The notes under the pieces were generated by a model. That model had not been told where the DNA came from, made no database searches, and worked only from the letters and a program-made list of their open reading frames with translations. The position numbers and the translations under genes were made by a program. Shown here piece after piece: positions 55,321 through 63,825 of a stretch of 64,000 nt of DNA. The stretch spans positions 1-64,000 of the forward strand of contig NZ_JASZYS010000004.1 of the NCBI RefSeq assembly GCF_030316845.1, written 5' to 3'. This DNA comes from Variovorax davisae (GTDB lineage Bacteria > Pseudomonadota > Gammaproteobacteria > Burkholderiales > Burkholderiaceae_C). The stretch's first letter is position 1. The number at the start of each line of letters is the position of its first letter.

Positions 55321-56262
55321 ATGACATCTCCCCTAAGAATCACCGTCTGCCTCACCGACAACCGCCCCGATCCCTGGATCGAGGGTCTCCGCGCCGCCCT
55401 GCCCGAGGCCGAGGTGGAGAACTGGGCGCCCGGCGCCGCGCCCGCCGACCACGCGGTCGTCTGGGCCCCGCCGCAGCAGTTCCTCGACGAGCAGCCGGGC
55501 CTGCGCGGGCTGTTCAACATCGGCGCCGGCGTCGATGCGCTGCTCAAGCTCAAGGTGGCGCCGCAGACCCAGGTGGTGCGGCTCGACGATGCCGGCATGT
55601 CGGTGCAGATGGCCGAGTACGTCTGCCATGCGCTGATCCGCCATTTTCGTGAGTTCGACGCCTACGAGGCCGAAGCGCGAGCCGGCCGCTGGAGCTATCG
55701 CAAGCCGCGCGAGCGCAGGGATTTCGCGGTGGGCGTGATGGGACTCGGCGTGCTGGGCGAGCGCGTCGCCAAGGCGGTGGGGCAGTTCGAGTTTCCGGTC
55801 AACGGCTGGAGCCGTTCGCCGAAGCAGATCCACGGGGTCGGCTGCTTCGCCGGCGCGGCCGGCTTCGACGACTTTCTCGGCGCCAGCCGCGTGCTCGTGA
55901 ACCTGCTGCCGCTGACCCCCGAGACGCGCGGCATCCTGAACCGCGACACGCTGGCCAAGCTGAACGGCGGCCGCCCCGGCGGCTACCTGATCAACGTGGC
56001 GCGCGGCGCCCACCTGGTCGACGACGACCTGATCCCGCTGCTCGACGGCGGCCAGCTCGCCGGCGCCACGCTCGACGTCTTCAACGTCGAGCCGCTGCCG
56101 GCCGGGCATCCGTTCTGGTCGCACCCGAAGATCACGGTGACGCCGCACGGCTCGGCGCGCACCGAGCGCGACACCTCCATCGCGCAGATCGCCGGGAAGA
56201 TCCGGGCGATAGAGCGGGGGGAGGCGATCGCCGGGGTGGTGGACGCGGGGCGGGGGTACTGA
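55321..56262 (+). CDS. Glyoxylate/hydroxypyruvate reductase A-like dehydrogenase
   Basis: 313-aa NAD(P)-dependent D-2-hydroxyacid dehydrogenase of the GhrA type. NAD motif GVMGLGVLGERVAKAV (about 139-154), Arg in INVARGAHLVDD (about 222-233), Glu in DVFNVEPLP (about 251-259) and His in TVTPHGSA (about 275-282). Reduces glyoxylate, hydroxypyruvate or a similar 2-ketoacid. It follows liuD by 9 bases but is not a leucine enzyme. Confidence 0.92.
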   Translation: MTSPLRITVCLTDNRPDPWIEGLRAALPEAEVENWAPGAAPADHAVVWAPPQQFLDEQPGLRGLFNIGAGVDALLKLKVAPQTQVVRLDDAGMSVQMAEYVCHALIRHFREFDAYEAEARAGRWSYRKPRERRDFAVGVMGLGVLGERVAKAVGQFEFPVNGWSRSPKQIHGVGCFAGAAGFDDFLGASRVLVNLLPLTPETRGILNRDTLAKLNGGRPGGYLINVARGAHLVDDDLIPLLDGGQLAGATLDVFNVEPLPAGHPFWSHPKITVTPHGSARTERDTSIAQIAGKIRAIERGEAIAGVVDAGRGY

Positions 56263-56276
56263 GCGCCGGGGTGGCG

Positions 56277-56542
56277 ATGACAATGCAATTGCATGGCCAC
56301 CCGGCTTTGCAGCCTTCTGCGGAACCGCCATGGCCCACCGCGGCTCCGCTGGTCGTCAACGGCTGGACGTTGTTCGCCCACCCGCCATTCCTGCACCAAC
56401 TCCAGGTTTTGCTCGACCAGGCACCAAACGGCTGGCCGCCATCGCCAGGGTGGCGTTCGAAGTGATTCTCCAAAGATGCTGCAGACGGGGCATCCGCCCG
56501 ACGACTGGGACGGCCTGCTGCGGGAGGCGCGCGTGGAGTCGG
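56277..56542 (+). pseudogene. yhaV: Degraded yhaV-type toxin gene (frameshifts and internal deletion)
   Basis: In the 441-base gap between the hydroxyacid reductase and IclR genes, three successive fragments, each in a different frame, match YhaV (the RNase toxin of the PrlF/SohA-YhaV pair) as I know the family. N-terminal part: VVNGWTLFAHPPFLHQLQ (about 56352-56405, frame 3). Middle: TKRLAAIARVAFEVI (56423-56467, frame 2). C-terminal part: KMLQTGHPPDDWDGLL (about 56473-56520, frame 1). About 70 family residues between the last two are missing, so the gene cannot make a toxin. No prlF antitoxin gene is seen. Confidence 0.8.
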
Positions 56543-56680
56543 GGCGACTGGCGTCGGCTGCTCAAGGGTCGTCCTCCGCGCAGACCACATGGGCTGCGTT
56601 TTCCCGGCGAGTCCGCGATCCGCCCAGCGGACCACGTGGCGGGCTTTGAAGGACCCGTACAAACCCTGAACCCAATTTAA

Positions 56681-56714
56681 TTCACATCCATGAAAATAAA
56701 TTCATGAGTGTGAA
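56681..56714. promoter_or_regulatory. Candidate IclR operator overlapping the start codon
   Basis: TTCACATCCATGAA (56681-56694) and TTCATGAGTGTGAA (56701-56714) form an inverted repeat, 12 of 14 positions paired, around AATAAA in an AT-rich island. The second arm contains the IclR-gene ATG (56704). An autoregulatory operator is likely. A 5-codon ORF (56690-56707) ends in an ATGA overlap with that ATG. Confidence 0.65.
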
Positions 56715-57474
56715 AACAGCCTTGCGGGTCTTCGAGATCATCGAAGCCTTCGCGCAGGAGAAGCAGCCGCTGGCGCTGTCCGAGATGGCGCGCCTGCTCG
56801 ACATGCCGGTGTCGAGCTGCCTCGGCCTGATCCGAACCCTCGAAGAGCGCGGCTATCTCTACGAGACCGGCCGCCGCCAGGGCTACTACCCGACCAGCCG
56901 CCTGCTGGCGATGGCGCAGGTGATCGCGGCCCACGATCCGGTGCTCGACCGGGTCAAGCCGGCGCTGCTCGAACTGCGCGACAGCGCGCGTGAAACGGTG
57001 GTCTTCGGCAAGCTGCGCGAGGGCGGGTTGGTGGTGTATCTCGAAGTGGTGGATGCGCCGCAGAGCATCCGCTACACCACCGCTGCCGGCGAGACCCGGC
57101 CGGCCTATGCCAATTCGATGGGGCGCGCACTGCTCTCCACCCTGACGCCCGACGCCCTGCGGGACTGCCTCAAGGCCACACGGCTCGCGCGCCTGACCGA
57201 TGCGACGCTGACCAGCACGACCGCCCTGGAAGCTGAACTGGAGCGCTCGGCCGCCCGCGGCTGGTACGCCAACCTCGGCGAGAGCATTCCCGACCTCGCC
57301 GGCATCGCCTGGCCGGTGCACGTCGGCGGCCAGCCCTACGCCATCTCGATCGCCGGACCGCGCTATCGGGTCGAGCCGCGGATCGAGGAAATGGCGGCGA
57401 TGCTGCGCGCCGCCTGCCGGTCGATCGAAGAGCCGCAGCGCACCGCGACCGCAGCGCCGCCGCGCAAACGATGA
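56704..57474 (+). CDS. IclR family transcriptional regulator
   Basis: 256-aa regulator. N-terminal winged helix (about 5-65; LRVFEIIEAFAQEKQPLAL and EMARLLDMPVSSCLGLIRT) and C-terminal effector domain (about 80-245; YTTAAGETRPAYANSMGRALLS read at about 119-140, and GIAWPVHVGGQPYAISI). No Shine-Dalgarno precedes the ATG; it may be leaderless or coupled to the mini-ORF. Overlaps the cupin gene by 4 bases, so it heads the operon it probably controls. Confidence 0.92.
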   Translation: MSVKTALRVFEIIEAFAQEKQPLALSEMARLLDMPVSSCLGLIRTLEERGYLYETGRRQGYYPTSRLLAMAQVIAAHDPVLDRVKPALLELRDSARETVVFGKLREGGLVVYLEVVDAPQSIRYTTAAGETRPAYANSMGRALLSTLTPDALRDCLKATRLARLTDATLTSTTALEAELERSAARGWYANLGESIPDLAGIAWPVHVGGQPYAISIAGPRYRVEPRIEEMAAMLRAACRSIEEPQRTATAAPPRKR

Positions 57475-57872
57475 GCGCGCGCATGAACCCATCCGACCCG
57501 CGCTACTTCATCCGCGAAGCCGAGATCCCCGGCTACCACCCGGCCAACCACACCGGCACGCTCAACAAGCGCCTGATCGGCCCCGACACCGTCGGCGCCA
57601 GGCAGATCGAGATGCTGGTCGGCCATATCCAGAAGGGCCAGGGCGCGCTGCCGCATGCGCATCCGGGCATCGAGCAGGTCTGCTACCTGCTGGCGGGCCG
57701 CGCCGTGGCGCAAGTCAATGGGCAACGGCAGGAACTGGGGCCGGGCGACTGCTGTTTCTTTCCGGCCGGCGCGATGCACAGCTTCACCGTGGTGAGCGAA
57801 GAGCCGGTGCGGGTGTTGGTGGTCTACAGCCCGCCGTACGAGGAATTGCCCGATCGGGTGGTTCGACCGTGA
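57471..57872 (+). CDS. Cupin-domain protein
   Basis: 133-aa single-domain cupin. Motif 1 is PHAHPGIEQVCYLLAGRA (about 61-78; His and Glu metal ligands) and motif 2 is PGDCCFFPAGAMHSF (about 89-103, last His). Start at 57471 overlaps the IclR stop; a second ATG lies 4 codons on. Possibly a sensor or an enzyme (decarboxylase or isomerase-like) in the acid-degradation pathway encoded here. Confidence 0.88.
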   Translation: MSARMNPSDPRYFIREAEIPGYHPANHTGTLNKRLIGPDTVGARQIEMLVGHIQKGQGALPHAHPGIEQVCYLLAGRAVAQVNGQRQELGPGDCCFFPAGAMHSFTVVSEEPVRVLVVYSPPYEELPDRVVRP

Positions 57873-57897
57873 CATCGACAACAGAAGGGAGACAGGC

Positions 57898-58905
57898 ATG
57901 CAGAAGAACATCGACAGCCGCGGCACGGGCGACCGCCGCCGCTTCATTGCACTCGGAGCCGGACTCGGTCTCGGGAGTGCCATGCCGTGGGCCTTCGCGC
58001 AGGACGCGGGCTACCCGAAGCAGCCGATCCGGCTGGTGGTGCCCTTCGCGGCCGGCAGCGGCACCGACGCGGTGGCGCGCATCACGGCGCAGATGCTCGG
58101 CGAGGCCCTCAAAGGCTCGGTGATCGTCGACAACCGCGCCGGGGCCAACGGCGTCATCGCGGCCGAGGCGGTGGCCAAGGCGGCGCCCGACGGCTACACG
58201 CTGTTCATGACCACCAACACCACCCACTCGGCCAACCCGAGCCTGTTCAAGCGGCTGCCCTACGACCCGGTCAAGGACTACACGCCGATCAGCCGCATGG
58301 GCAACCTGCCCTTCATGCTGGTGGTCAACAACGACCTGCCGGTGAAGAACGTCGACGAGCTGCTGGCCTGGGGCCGTGCCCATCCCGGCAAGCTCAGCTA
58401 CGCCAGCGGCAACAGCACCGGCATCGTGAGCGGCGCCACGCTGTCGCGCATGAGCGGCATCCCGATGCTGCACGTGCCCTACAAGAGCACGCCGCCGGCC
58501 ATCGCCGACCTGATCGGCGGCCAGGTGTCGATGATGGTGGTCGACCTGGCCGCCGGGCTGGCCACCGTCCAGGCCGGCCGCATGCGCGCCATCGCGGTCA
58601 CGACCCAGGAGCGCACCCAGCTCTTTCCCGAGTTGCCGCCGCTGGCCGACACGCCGGCGCTCAAGGGCTTCGACATCACCTCCTGGAACGGCGTCTACGG
58701 CCCGGCCGGCATGCCGAAGGACACCGTCGCGAAACTCAACCAGGCACTGGCCGGCATGGCCAATGGCGCGGTCTTCCGCGAGCGCGTGGCCAAGCTCGGC
58801 TTCGACGCCTTCGGCAGCACGCCGGAAGCGCTGGGCAGCTTCACCGTGGCCGAGCTCGGCAAGTGGAAGAAGCTGGTCGAAGCCGCCGGCATCCAGCCCG
58901 AATGA
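57898..58905 (+). CDS. Tripartite tricarboxylate transporter substrate-binding protein (Bug family)
   Basis: 335-aa periplasmic Bug protein. N-terminus has a Tat-like twin-Arg signal (DRRRFIALGAGLGLGSAM; cleavage near 34-36). Mature part starts YPKQPIRLVVPFAAGSGTDAV, with NRAGANGVIAAEAVAKAAPDG and YASGNSTGIVSG typical of the family that binds carboxylates. No TctA/TctB membrane genes nearby, common for Bug genes in Burkholderiales. Probably captures the acid processed by the next genes. Confidence 0.93.
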   Translation: MQKNIDSRGTGDRRRFIALGAGLGLGSAMPWAFAQDAGYPKQPIRLVVPFAAGSGTDAVARITAQMLGEALKGSVIVDNRAGANGVIAAEAVAKAAPDGYTLFMTTNTTHSANPSLFKRLPYDPVKDYTPISRMGNLPFMLVVNNDLPVKNVDELLAWGRAHPGKLSYASGNSTGIVSGATLSRMSGIPMLHVPYKSTPPAIADLIGGQVSMMVVDLAAGLATVQAGRMRAIAVTTQERTQLFPELPPLADTPALKGFDITSWNGVYGPAGMPKDTVAKLNQALAGMANGAVFRERVAKLGFDAFGSTPEALGSFTVAELGKWKKLVEAAGIQPE

Positions 58906-60149
58906 CGAGCGTCGACGCAACGGCCGGCGGCGGCCCGCTGCAGGGCATCCGCATCCTCGACCTCACGGCGGTGGTGATGGGACCGTACGCGACCCAGATC
59001 CTCGGCGATCTCGGCGCCGACGTGATCAAGGTCGAGCCGCCGGCCGGCGACAACCTGCGCGCCGTCGGCCCGATGCGCCATGCCGGCATGGGCGCGATGG
59101 CGCTGCACCTGAACCGCAACAAGCGCTCGGTGGTGCTGGACCTGAAGCAGCCGGCGGGCCGCGACGCCTGCCTGCGGCTCGCCGCGGGCTGCGACGCCCT
59201 CATCTACAACACGCGGCCGCAGGCGATGGCCCGCCTCGGGCTCGACCACGCGGCGGTCGCCGCGGCCAACCCGAAGATCGTCTACATCGGCTGCTTCGGC
59301 TACGGCGAGGACGGCCCCTACGCAGGCAAGCCGGCCTACGACGACCTGATCCAGGGCGCGACCGGCATCGCTTCGCTGTTCGCGCAGCAAAGCGGCGCCG
59401 CGCCGCGCTATGCGCCGGTCACGCTGGCCGATCGCGCGGTCGGCCTGCAGGCGGCCATCGCGCTGCTGGCGGCGGTGCTGCATGCGCAGCGCAGCGGGCG
59501 CGGCCAGGCGGTCGAAGTGCCGATGTTCGAGGCCCTGTCTCAGCTCGTGATGGGCGACCACCTGGGCGGCCACAGCTTCGAGCCGCCGATCGGTCCGACC
59601 GGCTATGCGCGGCTGCTGGCCCCGCACCGCAAGCCCTATGCGACGGCCGACGGCCATCTCAGCGTGCTGATCTACAACGACAAGCAGTGGCTGGCCTTCT
59701 TCGACGTCATCGGCCGGCCCGAGCTGCGCGACTCGCCGGTGTTCGGCAGCCACACGGCGCGGGCCGCCCACATCGGCGAGGTCTATGCCTTCGTGGCCGA
59801 GCTGATGGCGACGCGCACCTCCGATCAGTGGCTGGCCGCGCTCGAAGCGGCCGACATCCCGGTGGCGCGCCTGCACACGACGCAAAGCCTGCTCGACGAT
59901 CCGCATCTGCGCGCGGTCGGCTTTTTCCGCCAGGTCGATCATCCGAGCGAAGGCCGCCTGCGCACGCCCGCCCCGATCGGGCGCTACGGCGAGACGCCGG
60001 CCGCGCTGCGCCGCCCGGCGCCGCGCATCGGCGAACACAGCGTCGAGCTGCTGCGCGAAGCCGGCTATGACGCCGGCGAGATCGCGGCCCTGCTGGCCAA
60101 CGGCACGACCCTCCAGCCCACGTCCCCTACCGACGAGCCACTCCCATGA
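58902..60149 (+). CDS. CoA-transferase family III (CaiB/BaiF)
   Basis: 415-aa class III CoA-transferase. LQGIRILDLTAVVMGPYATQ and ADVIKVEPPAGDNLRAVGPM at the N-terminus; the catalytic Asp is in PAYDDLIQGATG (about 145-156). C-terminal AAALEAADIPVARLHT-type segment and PHLRAVGFF are typical. Transfers CoA onto a carboxylic acid, likely the ligand of the Bug protein upstream (ATGA overlap). Overlaps the dehydrogenase start also by 4 bases. Confidence 0.94.
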   Translation: MTSVDATAGGGPLQGIRILDLTAVVMGPYATQILGDLGADVIKVEPPAGDNLRAVGPMRHAGMGAMALHLNRNKRSVVLDLKQPAGRDACLRLAAGCDALIYNTRPQAMARLGLDHAAVAAANPKIVYIGCFGYGEDGPYAGKPAYDDLIQGATGIASLFAQQSGAAPRYAPVTLADRAVGLQAAIALLAAVLHAQRSGRGQAVEVPMFEALSQLVMGDHLGGHSFEPPIGPTGYARLLAPHRKPYATADGHLSVLIYNDKQWLAFFDVIGRPELRDSPVFGSHTARAAHIGEVYAFVAELMATRTSDQWLAALEAADIPVARLHTTQSLLDDPHLRAVGFFRQVDHPSEGRLRTPAPIGRYGETPAALRRPAPRIGEHSVELLREAGYDAGEIAALLANGTTLQPTSPTDEPLP

Positions 60150-61315
60150 ATTTCTCCCTCGACGACGACCAGCGCGCGCTGGTGGCGGCCATCGAACGCC
60201 TGTGCGAAGACTTCCCCGCCGACTACTGGCGCGCGCACGACGACAGCGCCACCTTCCCGCACGAGTTCCACCGCGCCGTGGCGGCCAGCGGCTGGCTCGG
60301 CATCGCGATGCCCGAGGCCCAGGGCGGCGCAGGGCTCGGCATCACCGAGGCGGCATTGATGATGCGCGCCATCAGCGCGTCGGGCGCCGGCATGTCGGGC
60401 GCGTCGTCCATCCACATGAACATCTTCGGGCTCAATCCGGTGGTGGTGTTCGGCAGCGAGGCACAGCGCCAGCGCTTCCTGCCGCCGCTGATCGCCGGCG
60501 CCGAGAAGGCCTGCTTCGCGGTCACCGAACCCGACGCCGGGCTCGACACGACGCGGCTCAAGACCCAGGCGGTGCGGCAGCCCGGCGGCGGCTACCTGCT
60601 GCATGGCCGCAAGATCTGGATCTCGACCGCCCAGGTGGCCGACCGCATGCTGATCCTGGCGCGCACCACGCCGCTCGACGAGGTCAGGAAGCCGACCGAG
60701 GGCCTGACGCTGTTCTACACCGCGCTGGACCGCAGCCGGGTCGAGGTGCGCGAGATCCACAAGCTGGGCCGCGCGGCGGTCGACTCCAACATGCTGTTCA
60801 TCGACGGGCTCGAAGTGCCCGAGGCCGACCGCATCGGCGAGGAGGGCCGGGGCTTCGAGTACATCCTGCATGGCCTCAACCCCGAGCGCATCCTGATCGC
60901 GGCCGAGGCCATCGGCATCGGCCGCGCGGCGCTGCGCATCGCGGCGCAGTACGCCAGGGAGCGGGTGGTGTTCGGCCGGCCGATCGGACAGAACCAGGGC
61001 GTGGCCCACCCGCTCGCGCGTGCCTGGGCCAACCTGGAGGCGGCCGACCTGATGATGCTGAAGGCGGCCACGCTCTACGACGCCGGCGCGCCCTGCGGCA
61101 TCGAGGCCAACAGCGCCAAGTACCTGGCCGCCGAAGCCGCCCACGACGCCTGCCAGAACGCGGTCCTGACCCTCGGCGGCATGGGCTACGCGAAGGAATA
61201 CCATGTCGAGCGGCTGCTGCGCGAGAGCTACATCCCGCGCATCGCGCCGGTCAGCCCGCAGATGATCCTCAACTTCATTGCCGAAAAGGCCTTGGGCCTG
61301 CCGAAATCCTACTGA
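60146..61315 (+). CDS. Acyl-CoA dehydrogenase, atypical
   Basis: 389-aa flavoenzyme. FAD motif FAVTEPDAGLDTTRLKT (about 124-140), interface KAATLYDAGAPCG (about 309-321) and GGMGYAKEYHVERLLRE (about 350-366). The C-terminal EGT motif that normally carries the catalytic Glu is absent (it reads IPRIAPVSPQMIL). Instead a Glu lies in GLNPERILIAAE at about residue 250, the isovaleryl-CoA dehydrogenase position, so a branched or otherwise unusual acyl-CoA is plausible. Last gene of the IclR-headed operon. Confidence 0.92.
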   Translation: MNFSLDDDQRALVAAIERLCEDFPADYWRAHDDSATFPHEFHRAVAASGWLGIAMPEAQGGAGLGITEAALMMRAISASGAGMSGASSIHMNIFGLNPVVVFGSEAQRQRFLPPLIAGAEKACFAVTEPDAGLDTTRLKTQAVRQPGGGYLLHGRKIWISTAQVADRMLILARTTPLDEVRKPTEGLTLFYTALDRSRVEVREIHKLGRAAVDSNMLFIDGLEVPEADRIGEEGRGFEYILHGLNPERILIAAEAIGIGRAALRIAAQYARERVVFGRPIGQNQGVAHPLARAWANLEAADLMMLKAATLYDAGAPCGIEANSAKYLAAEAAHDACQNAVLTLGGMGYAKEYHVERLLRESYIPRIAPVSPQMILNFIAEKALGLPKSY

Positions 61316-61379
61316 GCACCGGGATGCTCCGGATGCGGAGAAAATGGCGTTCGCCCTTTCATCGACCACGAGCGAGCCC

Positions 61380-62300
61380 ATGAACCTCCCTTCCAAAGTC
61401 AAGATCGTCGACGTCGGCCCGCGCGACGGCCTCCAGAACGAGAAGCAACCCGTGTCGGCCGGGATCAAGATCGGCCTGGTGCACCGCCTGCAGGACGCCG
61501 GCCTGAAGGAGATCGAGGTCACCAGCTTCGTCTCGCCCAAGTGGGTGCCGCAGATGGCCGACAACGCCGAGGTCATGCACGGCCTGCGGCGCAAGCCCGG
61601 CGTGCGCTACTCGGTGCTGACGCCCAACATGAAGGGCTTCGAGGCCGCGATCGCCGCGCCGCGCGAAGAATGGCCCGACGAAATCGTGGTCTTCGGCGCC
61701 GCCAGCGAGGCCTTCAGCCAGCGCAACATCAACTGCTCGATCGCCGAGAGCATCGAGCGCTTCCGGCCGGTGGTGGCGGCGGCGCGCGAGCACGGCATCC
61801 ACGTGCGCGGCGCGATGTCCTGCACCGTGGGCTGCCCCTACGAGGGCGAGATCGCGCCGTCGCGGGTCGACATGCTGGCCGGGCTCATGAAGGAGATCGG
61901 CGTGCAGCACGTGGGCGTGGCCGACACCATCGGCGTCGGCACACCCTTGAAGGTGCAGCGCGCCATCGAGGCCACGCTCAGGCACTACGGTGTCGACGAC
62001 ATCTCGGGCCACTACCACGACACCTACGGCCAGGCGCTGGGCAACACGCTGGCCAGCCTCGAGCTGGGCGTCTGGCAGTACGACACCTCGTCCGCCGGGC
62101 TCGGCGGCTGCCCCTACGCTAAGGGCGCGACCGGCAACGTCGCGACCGAGGACGTGGTCTACATGCTGCACGGCATGGGCATCGAGACCGGCATCGACCT
62201 GGATCTGCTGATCGATGCCGGCGTCTACATCAGCGACGCACTCGGCCGCGAGCCCAATTCGCGGGCATCCAAAGCGATCCGCAACAAGCGGGCCAACTGA
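61380..62300 (+). CDS. liuE: Hydroxymethylglutaryl-CoA lyase
   Basis: 306-aa lyase that splits HMG-CoA to acetyl-CoA and acetoacetate, the last step of leucine degradation. Metal-binding and active-site motifs: IVDVGPRDGLQNEK (about 8-21), SVLTPNMKGFEAA, GVADTIGVGTPLKVQ (about 179-193), HYHDTYGQALGNTL (about 215-228) and the catalytic Cys loop GLGGCPYAKGATGN (about 241-254). An upstream in-frame ATG (61344) is less likely. Separated from the rest of the liu pathway by about 6 kb. Confidence 0.95.
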   Translation: MNLPSKVKIVDVGPRDGLQNEKQPVSAGIKIGLVHRLQDAGLKEIEVTSFVSPKWVPQMADNAEVMHGLRRKPGVRYSVLTPNMKGFEAAIAAPREEWPDEIVVFGAASEAFSQRNINCSIAESIERFRPVVAAAREHGIHVRGAMSCTVGCPYEGEIAPSRVDMLAGLMKEIGVQHVGVADTIGVGTPLKVQRAIEATLRHYGVDDISGHYHDTYGQALGNTLASLELGVWQYDTSSAGLGGCPYAKGATGNVATEDVVYMLHGMGIETGIDLDLLIDAGVYISDALGREPNSRASKAIRNKRAN

Positions 62301-62301
62301 C

Positions 62302-62790
62302 ATGTGCGGTGCCGAGCTGACTTCATTGCCGGAGGGCGTGCAGCGAGTCGCCCGCCTGCTGCAGGACAAGGGCCATGGCCACGCGCCGCGGATGCTCGAC
62401 GACGCCGCGCGCACCGCGCAGCAGGCTGCCGATGCGCTGGGCATCGAGGTCGCGCAGATCGCCAAGAGCATCGTCTTTCGCCGCAAGTCCGACGACGCCG
62501 CGGTGCTGGTCGTGACCTCGGGCGACAAGCGGGTCGACGAGAAGAAGGTCGAGGCGCTGGTCGGCAAGCTGGGCCGCGCCGATGCCGAGTTCGTCAAGTC
62601 GAAGACCGGCTTCTCGATCGGCGGCGTGTCGCCGTTCGCGCATGCCGTGGCACCGGTGATGCTGATCGACCGCGAGCTGTTCCGCTTCGAGGAGATCTGG
62701 GCGGCGGCCGGCCATCCGCATGCGGTGGTTCGACTGCATCCGCGTGAACTCGAAGGCCTGACCGGCGCGCCGGTCGCGGACGTGGTGTGA
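62302..62790 (+). CDS. YbaK/EbsC-type aminoacyl-tRNA deacylase
   Basis: 162-aa YbaK-family editing protein. Contains KSIVFRRKSDDAAVLVVTSGDKRVD (read at about 50-74), SKTGFSIGGVSPFAH (about 99-113) with the catalytic Lys in the start of that segment and the Asp/Lys groove typical of Cys-tRNA-Pro deacylases. Clears mischarged tRNA or free aminoacyl groups. Follows liuE by 1 base; overlaps DUF1289 by 4. Confidence 0.9.
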   Translation: MCGAELTSLPEGVQRVARLLQDKGHGHAPRMLDDAARTAQQAADALGIEVAQIAKSIVFRRKSDDAAVLVVTSGDKRVDEKKVEALVGKLGRADAEFVKSKTGFSIGGVSPFAHAVAPVMLIDRELFRFEEIWAAAGHPHAVVRLHPRELEGLTGAPVADVV

Positions 62791-63041
62791 GCATCGCCTC
62801 CCTTTCGACCCTGCCGGCGCGCGCCGCGGTCGCACGCGCCATGCACGGCGACCTGCCGTCGCCCTGCATCTCGATCTGCCGGATGGTGCCGGCCACGGGC
62901 TTTTGCGAGGGCTGCCTGCGCACCATCGACGAGATCGCCGCCTGGAGCCGGATGGACGATGCCGGCAAGCGCAGCATCTGGCGCGCGATCGAACTGCGTG
63001 CCGAGGCCGGGTTCGGCATCGCCGCCGGAGACACGCCATGA
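62787..63041 (+). CDS. DUF1289 family protein
   Basis: 84-aa protein with the DUF1289 signature: four Cys (SPCISICRM and GFCEGCLRTIDEI) in about 25-45, probably a small zinc or Fe-S site. Starts at GTG overlapping the YbaK stop; ends with ATGA overlap to the DsbA-like gene. Function unknown. Confidence 0.88.
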   Translation: MSIASLSTLPARAAVARAMHGDLPSPCISICRMVPATGFCEGCLRTIDEIAAWSRMDDAGKRSIWRAIELRAEAGFGIAAGDTP

Positions 63042-63682
63042 AGCACCTCACCTGCCACCTCGACTTCATCTCGCCCTATGCCTACCTGGCCTTCGAGCAC
63101 CTGCCGCAGGCGCTCGAAGGCCTCAGCTACAGCGTGGCCTACCGGCCGGTGCTGCTTGGCGCGCTGCTCAAGCACCACGGCCAGCTCGGCCCGGCCGAGA
63201 TCCCGGCCAAGCGCAGCTGGACCTACCGCCACGTGCTGTGGCTCGGCCAGGCGCACGGCATCCCGATCCGGATGCCCGCGACGCACCCCTACAACCCATT
63301 GCCGCACCTGCGGCTGGCGCTGGCGACCAGCGCCGACGGCGACATCAGCCGGCAGGTGGCCGAGACCGTGTTTCGCGATGTCTGGCGCAGCGGCGAGGAG
63401 CCCGGCGACGCGACGCGCCTGGCGGCGCTCGCGGCGGCGCTGCGGCAGCAGCGCGACGCGAGCGGCGACGCGGTCAAGTCGCAGCTCAAGGCCAACACCG
63501 ACGACGCCATCGCGCGCGGCGTGTTCGGCGTGCCGGCCTTCGAGGTCGACGGCCGGCTGTTCTGGGGCTTCGACGGCCTCGCGATGCTGCGCGCCTACCT
63601 GCGCGGCGAAGCCTGGTTCGATGGCCCGGACTGGGCGGCCGCCGACCAGCGTCCCTCGCTGCTGCGCAGCAGCAATAAGTAG
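63038..63682 (+). CDS. 2-hydroxychromene-2-carboxylate isomerase-like DsbA-fold protein
   Basis: 214-aa thioredoxin/DsbA-fold protein (kappa-class GST-like). HLDFISPYAYLAFEHLPQA at the N-terminus has the family S-P-Y-A/S-Y-L start without a Cys pair. VFGVPAFEVDGRLFWGFD near 165-182 is the cis-Pro region. Such proteins isomerise aromatic ring-cleavage products with glutathione, or are uncharacterised in general. Start overlaps the DUF1289 stop. Confidence 0.9.
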   Translation: MKHLTCHLDFISPYAYLAFEHLPQALEGLSYSVAYRPVLLGALLKHHGQLGPAEIPAKRSWTYRHVLWLGQAHGIPIRMPATHPYNPLPHLRLALATSADGDISRQVAETVFRDVWRSGEEPGDATRLAALAAALRQQRDASGDAVKSQLKANTDDAIARGVFGVPAFEVDGRLFWGFDGLAMLRAYLRGEAWFDGPDWAAADQRPSLLRSSNK

Positions 63683-63825
63683 TTTTACTGCCATCTGAAA
63701 CGTAAGGCGCGGGTTACACCCTAATTCGTCAGCCGCCGTTCAGTTTCGCGACAGCCTCGGGTCAGTCGCCGCTCCAAGAATGATGCACGTCCCACGCCGT
63801 GGGCGCAAATTCAACAGGAGACGAC
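63683..63825 (+). promoter_or_regulatory. Intergenic region before transporter gene
   Basis: 143 bases with no gene; probable promoter for the transporter downstream. CAGGAG at 63814-63819 is a good Shine-Dalgarno, 6 bases before the ATG. No clear -35/-10 boxes or terminator is visible. Confidence 0.4.
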
